A stretch of 64,000 nucleotides of DNA, from NCBI RefSeq assembly GCF_024139115.2, contig NC_085141.1:30209242-30273241 (forward strand), in the 5' to 3' direction. Both the position numbers and the translations under genes were made by a program. Shown piece after piece: positions 34,209 to 45,428 of this stretch. This DNA comes from Armigeres subalbatus. Taxonomy: Eukaryota; Arthropoda; Insecta; Diptera; Culicidae. The notes under the pieces were generated by a model. It was not told the origin of the DNA and made no database searches. It worked only from the letters and a program-made list of their open reading frames with translations. Position 1 is the stretch's first letter. The number at the start of each line of letters is the position of its first letter.

Positions 34209-36152
34209 ATGGCCCAAATGGCAATGGCTACTACAATGGCTACTTCATTTGCCGAATGGGTAGAGAGATTGGAATTCTTTTTCGAAGCAAACGATATCCA
34301 GGATAATCTGCGTAGACCGCATTTTATCACTTTGGGGGGACCCGTAGTGTATAAAGAAGTGAAACTTTTGTATCCGAACACTAATATCAATGAAGTGCCA
34401 TATGCAGACATGATTGCCAGACTCAAATCCAGACTTGACAAAACTGAATCAGATTTAATACAAAGATTTAAATTTAATAACCGAGTGCAGCAACCGGATG
34501 AATCGGTAGAGGATTTTGTTTTATCGGTTAAGCTGCAAGCGGAGTTTTGTTCCTTCGGAAACTTTAAAGAGCTGGCAATCAGGGACCGAATAGTGGCTGG
34601 CATAAGGGAAGCTGCCTTACAGCAGCGACTATTAAACGAGGAAAACTTGACTCTGCCAGCGGCAGAAAAAATCATTACAACATGGGAAATGGCTGGGGCA
34701 AATGCCAGAACTTTGGGTGTTTCGGGTACTATAGGGCAATCCTTCAATAAACTATTAAACACTTATGCTGTTGCAAACCAGATTAATGGTCAGATTGCCT
34801 CTGTCAGAGGACCCGTAAAACATAGGCTGGGGGTTAGGCCACATAATAATGGATTTTCTAACGAAAAAAGGGGGGCAAATGATAGAAATTTAGGCGAAGG
34901 CTTCAGGTCAGCAGATTGGAAAAGAAGGCGTCCTGATTATTCTGGTTACACTTGTGATTTCTGTGGTGCCAAGGGGCATATCAAGCGAAAATGTTTTAGA
35001 TACATAAACCTCAGACGCAATGCAGTCAACCTGGTGCAATCTCCACAACCAGGACCCAGCACCGACACAAATTTGATGAATCTAGGAAGCGACGATGAAG
35101 ACGACAACAACGAGTCAGGTGAATTTTCGTGCATGTTAGTGACGTCAATAAACAGAATAAGTGAGCCATGCTTGATTGATTTAGCCATCGAAGGGCATTT
35201 AGTTACAATGGAAGTAGATTGTGGGTCTGCAGTATCGGTAATAAACAGAGAACAGTATTTGAATCAGTTTGACAAACCTTTGCAAAAGTGCACGAAACAA
35301 TTAATTGTAGTAAATGGTGCTAAACTGAAAATCGAGGGTGAAGTTTTAGTAAGTGCTAATTACCAAGGAAGGGAAGCTAACCTCAAGCTATTAGTATTGC
35401 GTTGCGACAACAATTTTATTCCTCTGCTTGGTCGCACTTGGTTGGATTTTTTTTTCCCAACTTGGAGGGAATATTTTTCAAAATTATCTGTGATAAATAA
35501 AGTGACGGAGCATGATAATGCTAAACTAATTTGTGATATTAAGCATAAGTATGGTAATGTTTTTAAAAAAGATTTTTCTTCACCCATTATTGGCTATGAA
35601 GCGGATTTAGTTTTAAAACAGGATTCACCAATTTTCAGAAGGGCTTATGATGTACCCTATAGATTGCGAGACAAGGTTTCATCTTATTTAGTAAAATTAG
35701 AAGAACAAAAAGTAATTACCCCGGTGAAAACAAGTGAATGGGCTTCCCCGGTGGTGGTAGTGATGAAGAAAAATAATGATATTAGACTGGTGATCGACTG
35801 CAAGGTGTCGATCAACAAGCAAATTATACCAAATACGTACCCACTGCCTACAGCGCAGGATGTGTTCGCGGGCTTGGCCGGTAGGAAAATCTTTTGTGCC
35901 CTGGATTTGGAGGGAGCATATACTCAACTGGAATTGTCTAAAAAGTCTAAGAAGTTCATGGTTATTAATACAATCAAAGGACTGTATGTGTACCATAGAT
36001 TACCCCAAGGGGCCTCATCTAGCGCATCCATTTTCCAACAAGTTATGGAACAAGTTCTGAAGGATATTGAGTATGTCTATGTCTACTTGGATGACGTATT
36101 GATTGCCGGTAAAGACTTGGAGGAATGTCATAAAAACTCGATTTGGTATTGA
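34209..36152 (+). pseudogene. gag-protease-RT part of the gypsy-type polyprotein
   Basis: Open for 647 codons. The N-terminal gag domain (about aa 1-190, FAEWVERLEFFFEAND; RFKFNNRVQQPDESVEDFV) would form the particle. A CCHC zinc knuckle (CDFCGAKGHIKRKC, about aa 249-262) binds RNA. A retropepsin-like protease follows with the active-site variant DCGSAVSVI rather than D(S/T)G. RT motifs are SEWASPVVVVMKK, FCALDLEGAYTQL, LPQGASSSASIFQ and the YLDD catalytic box near aa 627. The frame is lost at about 36135-36150 by a 1-nt deletion in the segment after the YLDD box, leaving a stop at 36150-36152. The 413-nt leader between primer site and ATG 34209 has no long ORF. Without the remaining domains this product cannot complete transposition. 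Confidence 0.9.
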
Positions 36153-38140
36153 AGCGCCTGGAGGAAGCAAACATTAAAGTAAACTGGGAAAAATGTAAAT
36201 TTTTTGTGAAAGAGTTAAATTTTTTGGGTCATGTTATCGGTGAAGGTGGTTTAAGGCCATGTTTAGACAAAATTGAAACAATACAAAAGGCAAAAATACC
36301 AGAGAATGTTACAGAACTAAAATCTTTCTTAGGCTTGGTGAACTATTATAATAAATTTATTCCGCATTTATCATCGAATTTATATTATTTAAATAACCTT
36401 TTAAGAAAGGGTGTTAAATTCATCTGGGATAAAAACTGTAACGATGCATTTGAAAATAGTAAAAAGGCGCTTTTGAAGGCTGACTTGTTGGAATTTTATG
36501 ATCCTAATAAAGATATAGTGGTGGTATCGGATGCTTCAGGGTATGGATTAGGAGGGGTGATTGCGCATATGATTGATGGGGCTGAAAAGCCAATTTCGTT
36601 TACCTCATTTTCTCTAAACGATGCCCAGAAAGCCTACCCTATACTACATCTGGAAGCTTTGTCATTGGTATGTACGGTGAAGAAATTTCACAAATACCTA
36701 TATGGTAAAAAATTCTTAGTGTATACAGATCACAAACCATTGGTGGGTATCTTTGGGAAAGCGGGCAAAAACTCGATTTTTGTTACAAGAATTCAGCGGT
36801 TTGTCCTGGAGCTATCTATTTACGACTTTGATATCCAATACAGACCATCGGCCAAAATGGGTAATGCCGATTTTTGTTCCCGGTTTCCATTAAAATATGA
36901 AGTACCAAAAGAATATGATATGGGTTGCGTAAGTAGCATAAATTTTAGCGATGAATTTCCATTAAACTTCACGGCCATAGCGCGTAAAACATTGAGTGAC
37001 GAATTTCTTCAATCGATCATCGGCTTTTTGGCGAATGGTTGGCCTAAACGAATAGATAAGCGGTTTATAGATGTTTGTTCAAATCAACATGAGCTAGAAG
37101 TAACACAAGGGTGTTTATTATACAAAGAAAGAGTAGTAATCCCGCAAAATATGCATATACAAATTTTAACTCTATTGCACGGCAACCATTCAGGGATAGT
37201 CAAGATGAAACAGCAGGCAAGGCGATACGTATACTGGTTTGGGATAAATTCGGATATTGAACGGTTTGTAGCTGGTTGTGATATATGTAGCTCCTTGGCA
37301 ATATTACCGAAACCAAAGGTAGAATCCAAATGGATTCCTACTACGAGACCGTTCAGCCGTATCCATATAGACTTTTTCTATTTCAACCATCAAACTTTTC
37401 TTCTGATCGTGGACAGTTATTCAAAATGGCTCGAGGTAGAATGGATGAAAAAAGGAACAGAATGCAATCAGGTGCTATTAAAATTGGTGGAAATGTTCTC
37501 CAGGTTTGGTCTGCCCGATGTTTTGGTGTCAGATGGAGGTCCTTCATTTAATTCGCATCATTTTAAACATTTCTTAGAAAAACAAGGGATTATTGTTTTG
37601 AAAAGTCCACCATATCATCCGTCTAGCAATGGCCAAGCGGAAAGATTGGTGAAAACAGTAAAAGAAGTGCTTAAGAAGTTTTTATTAGACCCTGAGATGA
37701 TGGAGTTAAGGTTGGAGGACCAAATAAGTTTATTTTTATTCAATTACCGCAATACTGCATCACAAGAGGGGAAGTTCCCATCGGAAAAAATATTTTCGTA
37801 CACCCCGAAAACCCTAATCGATCTAATTAACCCCAAAAAAAGCTATAAAGAGTTTCTTGGAGCACCTCCTGAGATTGATGAAGATAAGTCAAGGTATAAT
37901 GTGACTAAATACAGGTCAACTGACGCCTTAGACGAACTCACTGAGGGAGATGAGGTGTGGTATAAAAACCACTACCCTAACATACCTAAACGATGGATAA
38001 AGGCGACGTTTTTAAAAAAATATTCGTTGAATACTTTTCAGATTACCATTGGAAACGTCCTGGTCATGGCTCATCGCAACCAGCTAAGAGTCAGTAAAGC
38101 TCATCATATTCGCTTCGGCCCAAGATCTCCATTTCGATGA
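36143..38140 (+). pseudogene. RNase H-integrase part of the gypsy-type polyprotein
   Basis: Continues the polyprotein in frame 2 after the frameshift; the ATG at 36143 is incidental. RT thumb (INFLGHVIGEGG-like segment, LKSFLGLVNYYNKFIPHLSS), RNase H (VVVSDASGYGLGGVIAH, YTDHKPLVGIFG), then integrase with an HHCC zinc motif (HGNHSG to CDICSS) and the DDE core (HIDFFYFNHQTFLLIVDSYS; LVSDGGPSFNSHHF; SSNGQAERLVKTVKEV). The C-terminal chain ends at 38140 close to where homologous text seems to carry on in another frame (38137-38469). Confidence 0.9.
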
Positions 38141-38469
38141 AGGAAGTTGGAAAGTCACCCAGGGGTGAATCGCGCCTGGACAATAATGGACTTCCGGTGG
38201 TACTTGTTCGGGTTGATAGAGGACAGGCCGAATTACACTCGAGCGATGGGGGCAGGCTAATCCCTGATATTCCCATTCGAATCAATCAGGATGGTAACGA
38301 GTCGCGATCCGGGGATGGAGGCAGGGAACTCCCTGAGAAGGCCGTTCGAATGAGAAGGAAGCGTAAGCGAGATACACGGATAAAGGAGCCTGTACATGAC
38401 GATCTACGTAGGTCGAAGCGAGTTAAAATGATGAATAGAAACAGTGATTATGTGTATGATAAATGGTAG
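38137..38469 (+). pseudogene. Probable out-of-frame C-terminal tail of pol
   Basis: A 110-codon basic ORF overlapping the pol stop by 4 nt. It has a late RRSKRVKMMNRNSDYVYD motif; a basic RRS-R cluster followed by Tyr/Asp is common at the very end of insect gypsy-type pol chains. I infer it is the displaced pol tail rather than an independent gene. Confidence 0.5.
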
Positions 38470-38622
38470 CGATGAATTATGTAATCTACAATATCTGAGT
38501 TAGACTATATGTAGATATCAAACGAATTGTATCATATCAGTAATTCTGAATTCTGAATTTTTAAATATGAGCTTGTTGAAAACATTAGTAAAATTAACAA
38601 AGTTCATTTCGAACTCAATTAT

Positions 38623-38634
38623 AGAAGGAAGAGC
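38623..38634 (+). other. Polypurine tract
   Basis: The purine-rich run AGAAGGAAGAGC directly precedes the right LTR and would prime plus-strand DNA synthesis. Assigned by position and composition. Confidence 0.6.
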
Positions 38635-38931
38635 TGTTGTATCCGCATTAGCGGAATTTCACTTTAGAAAGTAAATGTAGCTATACTGTGAACTCATGAA
38701 TATATTATAATTCATTCCGATCGGAAGTTCCAATACGGATGTATATGTGCTTGGCGATCTCTATAAAGGAAAAAATATACGTTAATAGCTCACTCGATTT
38801 CAGCCAGAGCTCAGAAACAGTTGTGTGTTATCCTATAAAAATCCTACAAGTATCACTACCTTATTAATCACGGTGAGGGTTTCTGATAAATTAGTGGACG
38901 GTATTTAGGGTTGATTCTTCGAACAAGAAAG
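38635..38931 (+). repeat. Right LTR
   Basis: 297 bp, same length as the left LTR and identical apart from one base by eye. Followed by the TCTG duplication. Confidence 0.92.
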
Positions 38932-38935
38932 TCTG

Positions 38936-39580
38936 TTATAAAAGCAATCGCGCTGTTGCACCCAGCACTGCAACACGTTGGTCCAAGCCATACCGATGTT
39001 GATGTCATATTAAGAAAATCTAAGTGATAAGTAGAGCGGAAAAAAGGCATAACTAATTTACACAAGGACAGCAGGAACGAATATCGCACACAGATTAGGC
39101 AATAAACACGCCCACGCGTAGGCGCATGTGGCAATAAACACTTTTCCTTTCTCTTTCGTCCTACCAGAATGCAGTCCTTTAGTAGGAACGATACAAATGT
39201 TTCCCAATCCTAGAAACTAATGTTATGCAATCGTAGAAGATAAGCCGCGTCTTAAATTGTAAGCCCTTCCCGATCTGGCCGCAAGAGGAAGCGAAATAGA
39301 AACGATCAAGGATAATAACCAGATCTGGATGGGCGTTAGATAATAAGCTCAATACTATTATACAAGTGGTAGATCACCACACATTCAAGAGTTACATTAG
39401 GCGCAACGTGGAAGATCACCACACATTTAGAAATAGTTATAACGAGTGAAATAGAAAATATGTTTGTAGATTAACCACTAATGCCCAAAAGAAAGCAAAA
39501 ATGTGACCCAAATATTTCCTAAATTAAACCGTCTAAGACGAATTAAGTACTGTCCATTTAATTCCACTAGTTAATTTTCG
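38936..39580. other. Non-coding region, no gene seen
   Basis: Contains two short repeats of the phrase GATCACCACACATT (near 39370 and 39415). Otherwise unassigned. Confidence 0.5.
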
Positions 39581-39640
39581 TTATCTTTGCAGATACGTAT
39601 TTCGACCACAACTGTGTGGTCGTCTTCAGTGTCTTGTACT
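39581..39640 (-). ncRNA. Hammerhead-ribozyme-like motif, Penelope-type, copy 2
   Basis: Minus strand: CTGAAGA, then an 8-bp perfect stem (CGACCACA/TGTGGTCG, 4-nt loop), then AAATACGTATC, the same order and spacing as 28362-28414. Conservation of both single-stranded blocks with a changed but compensated stem suggests RNA structure. Stem I pairs poorly here, so this copy is probably decayed. Confidence 0.4.
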
Positions 39641-39794
39641 TGACTCGACTTTTTTTTTTCATTTCCTAAATTGTAAATCACTAGCATATCATGTAGAAGT
39701 AAGATCCTTACCCCCGTGAATGTCTCAATAAAGTTAAGTTCGATGTTTTACTCCTGATTCTTTAATTATAAATCGAAACTCCGGTCTTCAACTT

Positions 39795-40150
39795 CCCTGC
39801 TTGACTCGAAAACGTCTCTCTGTAAAGGAGAAACAAGTAGTATCAAAAAGGACTTTTTGGTTTGGTTCCTTGGATCGAAACAAGTTGCTCTGTAACAGGA
39901 GTAACAAGTAGTTCCTTGGAACAGTAACCTCGCGGTGTGCATTTGCGAAGGACATCTCCCTAACCGGAGAAAGAAGTAGCTCCTGCACCCAGAAAATCCG
40001 TGACAGTCCAGCGAGGTCGTCACAACCCGATTCCTTGAATCGAAAAGGTCTCTCCCTAACAGGAGAAACAAGTAGTTTCGAGGAATCACAAAGCCGGCGT
40101 GCATCTGCGAAAAACGTCTCCTCACTCGGAGAAATAAGTAGCTCTTGCAC
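39795..40150. repeat. Degenerate minisatellite with AGGAGAAACAAGTAG words
   Basis: Five occurrences of CTC(C/T)..TAACAGGAGAAACAAGTAG or close variants near 39808, 39884, 39952, 40049 and 40113. It is open in two antisense frames, which explains the 119- and 132-codon ORFs; no protein is called. Confidence 0.65.
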
Positions 40151-40282
40151 CCGAAACTCCAGTGTCGACTGCGTCGACTTCGTCACACATAGTAACCTGA
40201 GACTTTATGAAAAGTTCTCTGTAGGTATATGAATGTTTTGAAATGACGCATTGATTTATTTGTTATCAATTCTAATCCTGGA

Positions 40283-41960
40283 ATGGTAGTCCGAAGCACC
40301 TTCTTTTCCCGCAAAAATATCCACAAGGCCACATGGAGATCACCTAACCAAGAAACGGAAAACGAAATCGACCACGTTCTAATCGACGGTAAATTCTTCT
40401 CTGACATCACGAACGTCCGCACTTACCGCAGTGCAAATATTGAATCTGACCACTACCTCGTTGCAGTATGCCTGTGCTCAAAACTCTCGACGGTGTACAA
40501 AACGCGTCGAAGTCGGACGCCGCGGCTTAACATTGGGCGGCTACAAGACGGTAGACTAGCCCAAGAATACGCGCTCGAATACTGGCGAATACTGGCACTC
40601 CCAATGAAAGAGCAGCTAAGCGCAGCGTCTCTTGAAGAAGGCTGGAGAGATATTCGATCCTCCATTGGTAGCACCGCAACCGCTGCACTTGGCACGGTGC
40701 CTCCGGATCAGAGAAACGACTGGTATGACGGCGAATGTGAGCAGTTAGTGGAAGAGAAGAATGCAGCATGGGCGAGATTGATGCAACACCGCACGAGGGC
40801 GAACGAGGCACGATATAAACAGGTGCGGAACAGACAAAAGTCTATTTTCCGGAGGAAAAAGCGCCAGCAGGAAGATCAAGACCGTGAAGAGACGAAGCAA
40901 CTGTACCGCGCTAATAACACACGAAAGTTCTATGAGAAGTTGAACCGTTCACGTAAGGGCCACGTGCCACAGCCTGATATGTGCAAGGACATAAACGGGA
41001 ACCATCTTACGAACGAGCGTGAGGTGATCCAAAGGTGGCGGCAGCACTACGAAGAGCACCTGAATGGCAATGTGGTAGAAGAAGATGGCGATATGGTGAT
41101 GGACATGGGAGAATGCGCGCAGGACATAATCATACCGGCTCCGGATCTCCAGGAAATCCAGGAGTAGATTTGTCGGCAGAAGAACAACAAAGCCCCTGGG
41201 GTTGACCAACTACCAGGAGAGCTATTTCAACACGGTGGTGAGGCACTGGCTAGAGCGCTGCACTGGATCATTACCAAGATTTGGGAGGAGTAAGCTTTGC
41301 CGTAGGAGTGGATGGAAGGTGTCGTGTGTCTCATCTACAAAAAAGGCGATAAGCTGGATTGTAGTAACTACCGCGTAATCACATTGCTGAACGCCGCCTA
41401 CAAGGTACTCTCCCAAATGTTATGCCGTCGACTAGCACCAATTGCAAGGGAGTTCGTGGGGCAGTACCAGGCGGGTTTTATGGGCGAACGCTCCACCACG
41501 GACCAGGTGTTCGCCATTCGCCAAGTACTGCAGAAATGCCGCGAATACAACGTGCCCACACATCATCTATTCATCGACTTCAAAGCCGCATATGATACAA
41601 TCGATCGGGACCAGCTATGGCAGCTAATGCACAAACACGGATTTCCGGATAAACTGATATGGTTGATCAAAGCAACGATGGATCGGGTGATGTGCGTAAG
41701 TTCGAGTTTCAGGGGTATTCTCGAGTCCCTTCGAAAGAGGGTTACGGCAAGGTGATGGTCTTTCGTGTCTGCTATTCAACATCGCTTTGGAAGGGGTAAT
41801 ACGGTGAGCAGGTGCGCAGCGGGCAAGGTGGATTGATCAGGGGGAAGATGACTTGCGGACCCTCCGTAGACTGCGTTGTTGGCGACGTGTAGCCATGGAC
41901 CCAGCCGAATGGAGAAGACTCTTATATACGGCACAGGCCACTTCAGCCTTAGTCTAAATA
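40283..41960 (+). pseudogene. RTE family B copy, internally deleted
   Basis: 40283-41167 is open and encodes the end of the endonuclease and the linker (EIDHVLIDGKFFSD, NIESDHYLVAV) up to the start of RT; 41170-41290 has in-frame stops (ICRQKNNKAPGVDQLPGELF). 41312-41755 holds RT fingers and palm (YRVITLLNAAYKVLSQML, LFIDFKAAYDTIDRDQLW) and ends at a frameshift before the FADD box. From about 41810 the sequence jumps to the extreme C terminus and ends in TTAGTCTAAATAAATAAAAT at 41953-41972, matching the tail of the 25691 copy. The RT catalytic box is deleted. Confidence 0.88.
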
Positions 41961-41972
41961 AATAAAATAATA

Positions 41973-42359
41973 ATCTAATCCTCATCATTAAATTAAATTT
42001 AATTTCTTTTTAGGTTTATTCTAAATATATATACATGAGCTTCTACTTCGCCAATTGGATATTCACGGACTATATCTAAGCTGCACCATTTGAAGGAATA
42101 TTATTAGAAATTTGAAACGTTGTGTGTGTGACCCCGGTAGTTATTGTATAGTCCGAGAAGGGAATTGGCGTAAGTCTTAAGCTGCTGGTCTGACCTTCGG
42201 CAGCTTCCGGGATTGGTGCTCTTTTATTGATTCAGAATTCATTATTTAATTTGAATACAGGCAGTAATTTACCGCTGTTGAAAACATGAAAATTTTTGAC
42301 ACGTTGGATCACTCAGACTTTGAAATTTAAATTTCAACGAATAACGTCGTGTGTCTATT
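41973..42359. other. Non-coding spacer with dispersed repeat
   Basis: No gene. 42310-42356 resembles 273-318 near the left end of the window. Confidence 0.5.
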
Positions 42360-42400
42360 CTCCGTTACGGTGGGATATACATCCAGTTTTCCGCGAGCGG

Positions 42401-42630
42401 TAATGGCCGCCAGCTTACCCTCGAGTTAGTCTCTGTTTTGACGTTTCTGGAGGTCCACTGCGCCAGCCATTCGAGCATTTTGATCAATGTGGTATATAAG
42501 AAGGCTTGAATTCACTGAATCAGCACCTTCTTATATGCAACATTGGTCAGAATGCTCGGAGCGGTGGGTGCAGTTGACCCCCCCAAACGTCAAATCAGAG
42601 ACTGACCCGCAGGCAAGCTGGCGGCCATTA
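42401..42630. mobile_element. 230-bp palindromic MITE
   Basis: Ends TAATGGCCGCCAGCTT and AAGCTGGCGGCCATTA are exact mirrors; inverted similarity continues inward (GTCTCTG..GACGTTT against AAACGTC..CAGAGAC). It is inserted within repeat X. The TSD is ambiguous because the ends themselves contain TAA/TTA. Confidence 0.75.
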
Positions 42631-42672
42631 AAGCTCGGTACAACACGGAAGCTGACAATATGACGTCCCTAA

Positions 42673-44912
42673 AGGCTACCTTACACCTCGGGAAAATTTT
42701 CCGCCGGATTTTGGTCCCCGTGCATTTTAAATGGGGCCGGGATTTTGATTTTCCGTGCCCAAATCCCGAAAACATCGCATATGTAAAAATGCATGGGGAA
42801 AAAATCCGCGAACCAAATTCCCGAGGTGTGAGGCTACCTTAAAGCCTACCTTAAGGTAGCCTCACACCTCGGGAATTTGGTCCGCGGATTTTTTCCCCAT
42901 GCAATTCTGCATGTGCGATGTTTTCGGGAGTTGGACACGGAAAATCAAAATCCTGGCCCCCTTTAAAATGCACAGGGACAAAAATCCGGCGGAAAATTTT
43001 CCCGAGGTGTAAGGTTGCCTTTACACCTCGGGAATTTGGCTCGCGGATTTTTTCCCCATGCATTTTTGCATATGCGATGTTTTCGGGATTTGGGCACGGA
43101 AAATCAAAATCCCGGCCCCATTTAAAATGCACGGGGACCAAAATCCGGCGGAAAATTTTCCCGAGGTGTAGGGCCGATGTCCACGTAGCGGTTTTGAACT
43201 TGCGTGTACGCAGCGTCCACACAATTGCGGTAGGAAGTACCCAACATCAAATAGAATCATGCACATGCACTTGCGTTAACGCGGCGTCGACGCGCGTCTC
43301 ATCTGCGGCGAGACCTACCGCAAAGTCACCGCAATTCCCCACAGGAACGCAGTGTGCACGCGAGTATTTTTTGACATTTCTCTATTCTTTTTCCTTCCAA
43401 CAAGATTTCTAATGGGAAAATCTGCAAAAAGAATCTGTCAGAGCGAAATCAAAACAAACAAAAATACTTCTCAAATCAGTTCATTTTGGTTTCCAAAATT
43501 AGTTTGCAAATAACAAAAACTTTCAATTCTAACTTCTTTAAATAATAGTACTAGTACGTTCGGAGCGGCAAGTGTTTCTTTCGTTCCTATGTTAATACCA
43601 GTCGTGATCAAAACACCTTTGAAAAGAACTGACAAGCAACCATCCCAGGCTGGCGGATAGAGTTAAAGTCAACGGAAATATGTGCCCGATAGTGTAGTGA
43701 CGTTGCTTGTACCAGCTTTATCAGAATAAATTGACAGTTTGTGACATAATGTGACAGTTTTGGACTGAATGGCGGAGCAAAATTCAACCAACAAAGTGCA
43801 TTCCGCGGGACCCTGTATGCACCAAGGCAGGCGATACCAGTTCCGTAATGGGAAAAATTATTAAATGTAAGTTTGTTAGTGAAGCTCCTATATCTTAGCT
43901 TTTCTAATTTTCTATTGCTGATAGGTGCACATGTTTAAGGAATGTGAACGGAAGGATGTCGTCAAATAATGTGGATTGCAATTGCAAAAAATAAACGAGA
44001 CCAGATGATGAGATGGTGGCGAGCCACAGTAAGACTCCGGGATCAGTGCGACTCTTCTAGTGTTGTGGGCAACGCGATCGGTCCGTGTTGCAGTGGAGTA
44101 AAAATTTATATTGAGTACCTAATTTGTAGGAGCGGCTGGAGTATCTGACCAAAATGTTTAATGACTTTTTATTCCGGAACAAAATGATTCGTCCCTATTT
44201 AGCCGATAAATGGAACTAATGAAAAATCGTACCTCAAACGCAAAAGATGATCGATTCAAGACAAAAACAATTAAATGCCTGGATCCACTATAATTCAAGA
44301 TTAATCTCGCCGAATGATGTATTAAATTTAAGTTGGAAATAAAGAATTAAGAACATTATGAAATCGTAACAATCTTTATTAATTATGAATGTAGAAAATA
44401 TATTGGGATTAAGTAAAGCAATGCAAAATTTCTACCTCTCTGTATTGAAAACGTGTTTTTGAACAATCGAATTGTGTGGTCCGATTTCAATTTCACAGGT
44501 CTACAATTAATTTCGAAAGTTTAAACTTAAACTCTCTAGTCTGCCATCATATAGGTATGTTAAAGCGCATGACATGTTTTCAATAGCACTACCCATTGAT
44601 TCTTGTTCGGGGGCGATGAGCTTCATACAAATCAAAATCAAACTTTTATATTTGTAATACTTTAAATATTGCACGTTTGATGTCTTTATGTGGATTGATA
44701 ACTCGATTCATATTGGAAGAGAAAGGAAAATGACAGATTGACAACAGCTGGCAGTCGGATGACATTTGGCGTGACAGATAGGTTTGACGGTAGAAGTTTT
44801 GCGGCAAATTACCGCTTGTCGTGTGCATTCCCAGCCTGATTCAACGCCGAGTAACGCTGCGTCAACGCAGCTTGAAAAACCGCTACGTGGACATCGGCCC
44901 GTAAGGTAGCCT
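42673..44912. mobile_element. Cluster of AGGCTACCTTAC-ended MITEs, TAA TSD
   Basis: The outer ends AGGCTACCTTAC and GTAAGGTAGCCT are exact mirrors flanked by TAA (42670-42672, 44913-44915); copy 1 of repeat X shows the single TAA of the empty site. A 3-bp TAA duplication fits PIF/Harbinger. Inside are three copies of a palindromic module of about 165 bp (ACACCTCGGGAA...TTCCCGAGGTGT): 42673-42839, about 42850-43017 and about 43018-43170 plus 44901-44912, the latter two inverted relative to the first. No transposase. Confidence 0.8.
43171..44900. mobile_element. 1.73-kb element, GGGCCGATGTCC TIRs, 3-bp TSD
   Basis: The 25-bp terminus beginning GGGCCGATGTCCACGTAGCG is mirrored at the right end. 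GTA flanks both sides (43168-43170, 44901-44903), splitting a GGTGTAAGGTAGCC sequence that is intact in form at 43012-43025. Subterminal GCGT/ACGC-rich segments are also mirrored. No coding region of note. The superfamily cannot be named from a 3-bp TSD alone. Confidence 0.8.
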
Positions 44913-45124
44913 TAACCCCGAATCCCAAAGTGTCAGAAGACCCGTGCCGAGGAGATGACTGAATGACTGACCTGGGGGGTGAAACAATTAACCAGGCAGT
45001 TAACGGAGCCTATAATGCTGGGTAGACACCTTTTCGTGGTGTATTAACGGAGTCAGATCTTCCACACAATTCTCTAGAATAGTAAGAATTCTTGTTAATA
45101 CTTATGAATGAGGGTCGGAAGGGT

Positions 45125-45414
45125 CTTCTTCTTCTTATTGGCATTGAATCCCCACACTGGGACAGAGCCGCCTCGCAGCTTAATGTTCATTAAGCACTTC
45201 CACAGTTATTGACTGCGAAGTTTCTAAGCCAGGTTACCATTTTTGCATTCGTATATCATGAGGCTAGCACGATGATACTTTTATGCCCAGGAAAGTCGAG
45301 ACAATTTCCAATCCGAAAATTGCCTTGACCGACACCGGGAATCGAACCCAGCCATCCTCAGCATGGTCTGGCTTTGTAGCCGCGCGTCTTACCGCACGGC
45401 TATGAAGGGCCACA
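45125..45414 (-). mobile_element. tRNA-derived SINE, Feilai-like, with 14-bp TSD
   Basis: Minus-strand copy. AGGGTCGGAAGGGT at 45111-45124 is repeated as AGGGTAGGAAGGGT at 45415-45428, one mismatch. The Pol III B box reads GGAATCGAACCC on the plus strand. Confidence 0.92.
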
Positions 45415-45428
45415 AGGGTAGGAAGGGT

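Larger units (their letters stand above)
33499..38931 (+). mobile_element. Ty3/gypsy-type LTR retrotransposon, near-complete
   Basis: Two 297-bp LTRs (33499-33795, 38635-38931), a 4-bp duplication TCTG (33495-33498, 38932-38935), a TGG-starting primer-binding site directly after the left LTR, and a purine-rich tract before the right LTR. The order gag, protease, RT, RNase H, integrase is that of Ty3/gypsy; a single gag-pol frame recalls the Mag lineage. No env-like ORF. The LTRs show one visible difference, so the insertion is recent, yet the polyprotein is frameshifted. Confidence 0.92.
42360..45005. repeat. Dispersed repeat X, copy 2, split by nested insertions
   Basis: Pieces 42634-42672 and 44913-45002 are contiguous in copy 1 (8115-8240, reverse complement), so everything between is inserted DNA. 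The left portion (42360-42400) also shows resemblance to the reverse complement of about 8250-8300. Confidence 0.75.

Noticed and set aside
39788..40186. 132-codon antisense ORF
   Set aside because: It lies on a five-fold minisatellite, and a second frame is equally open.
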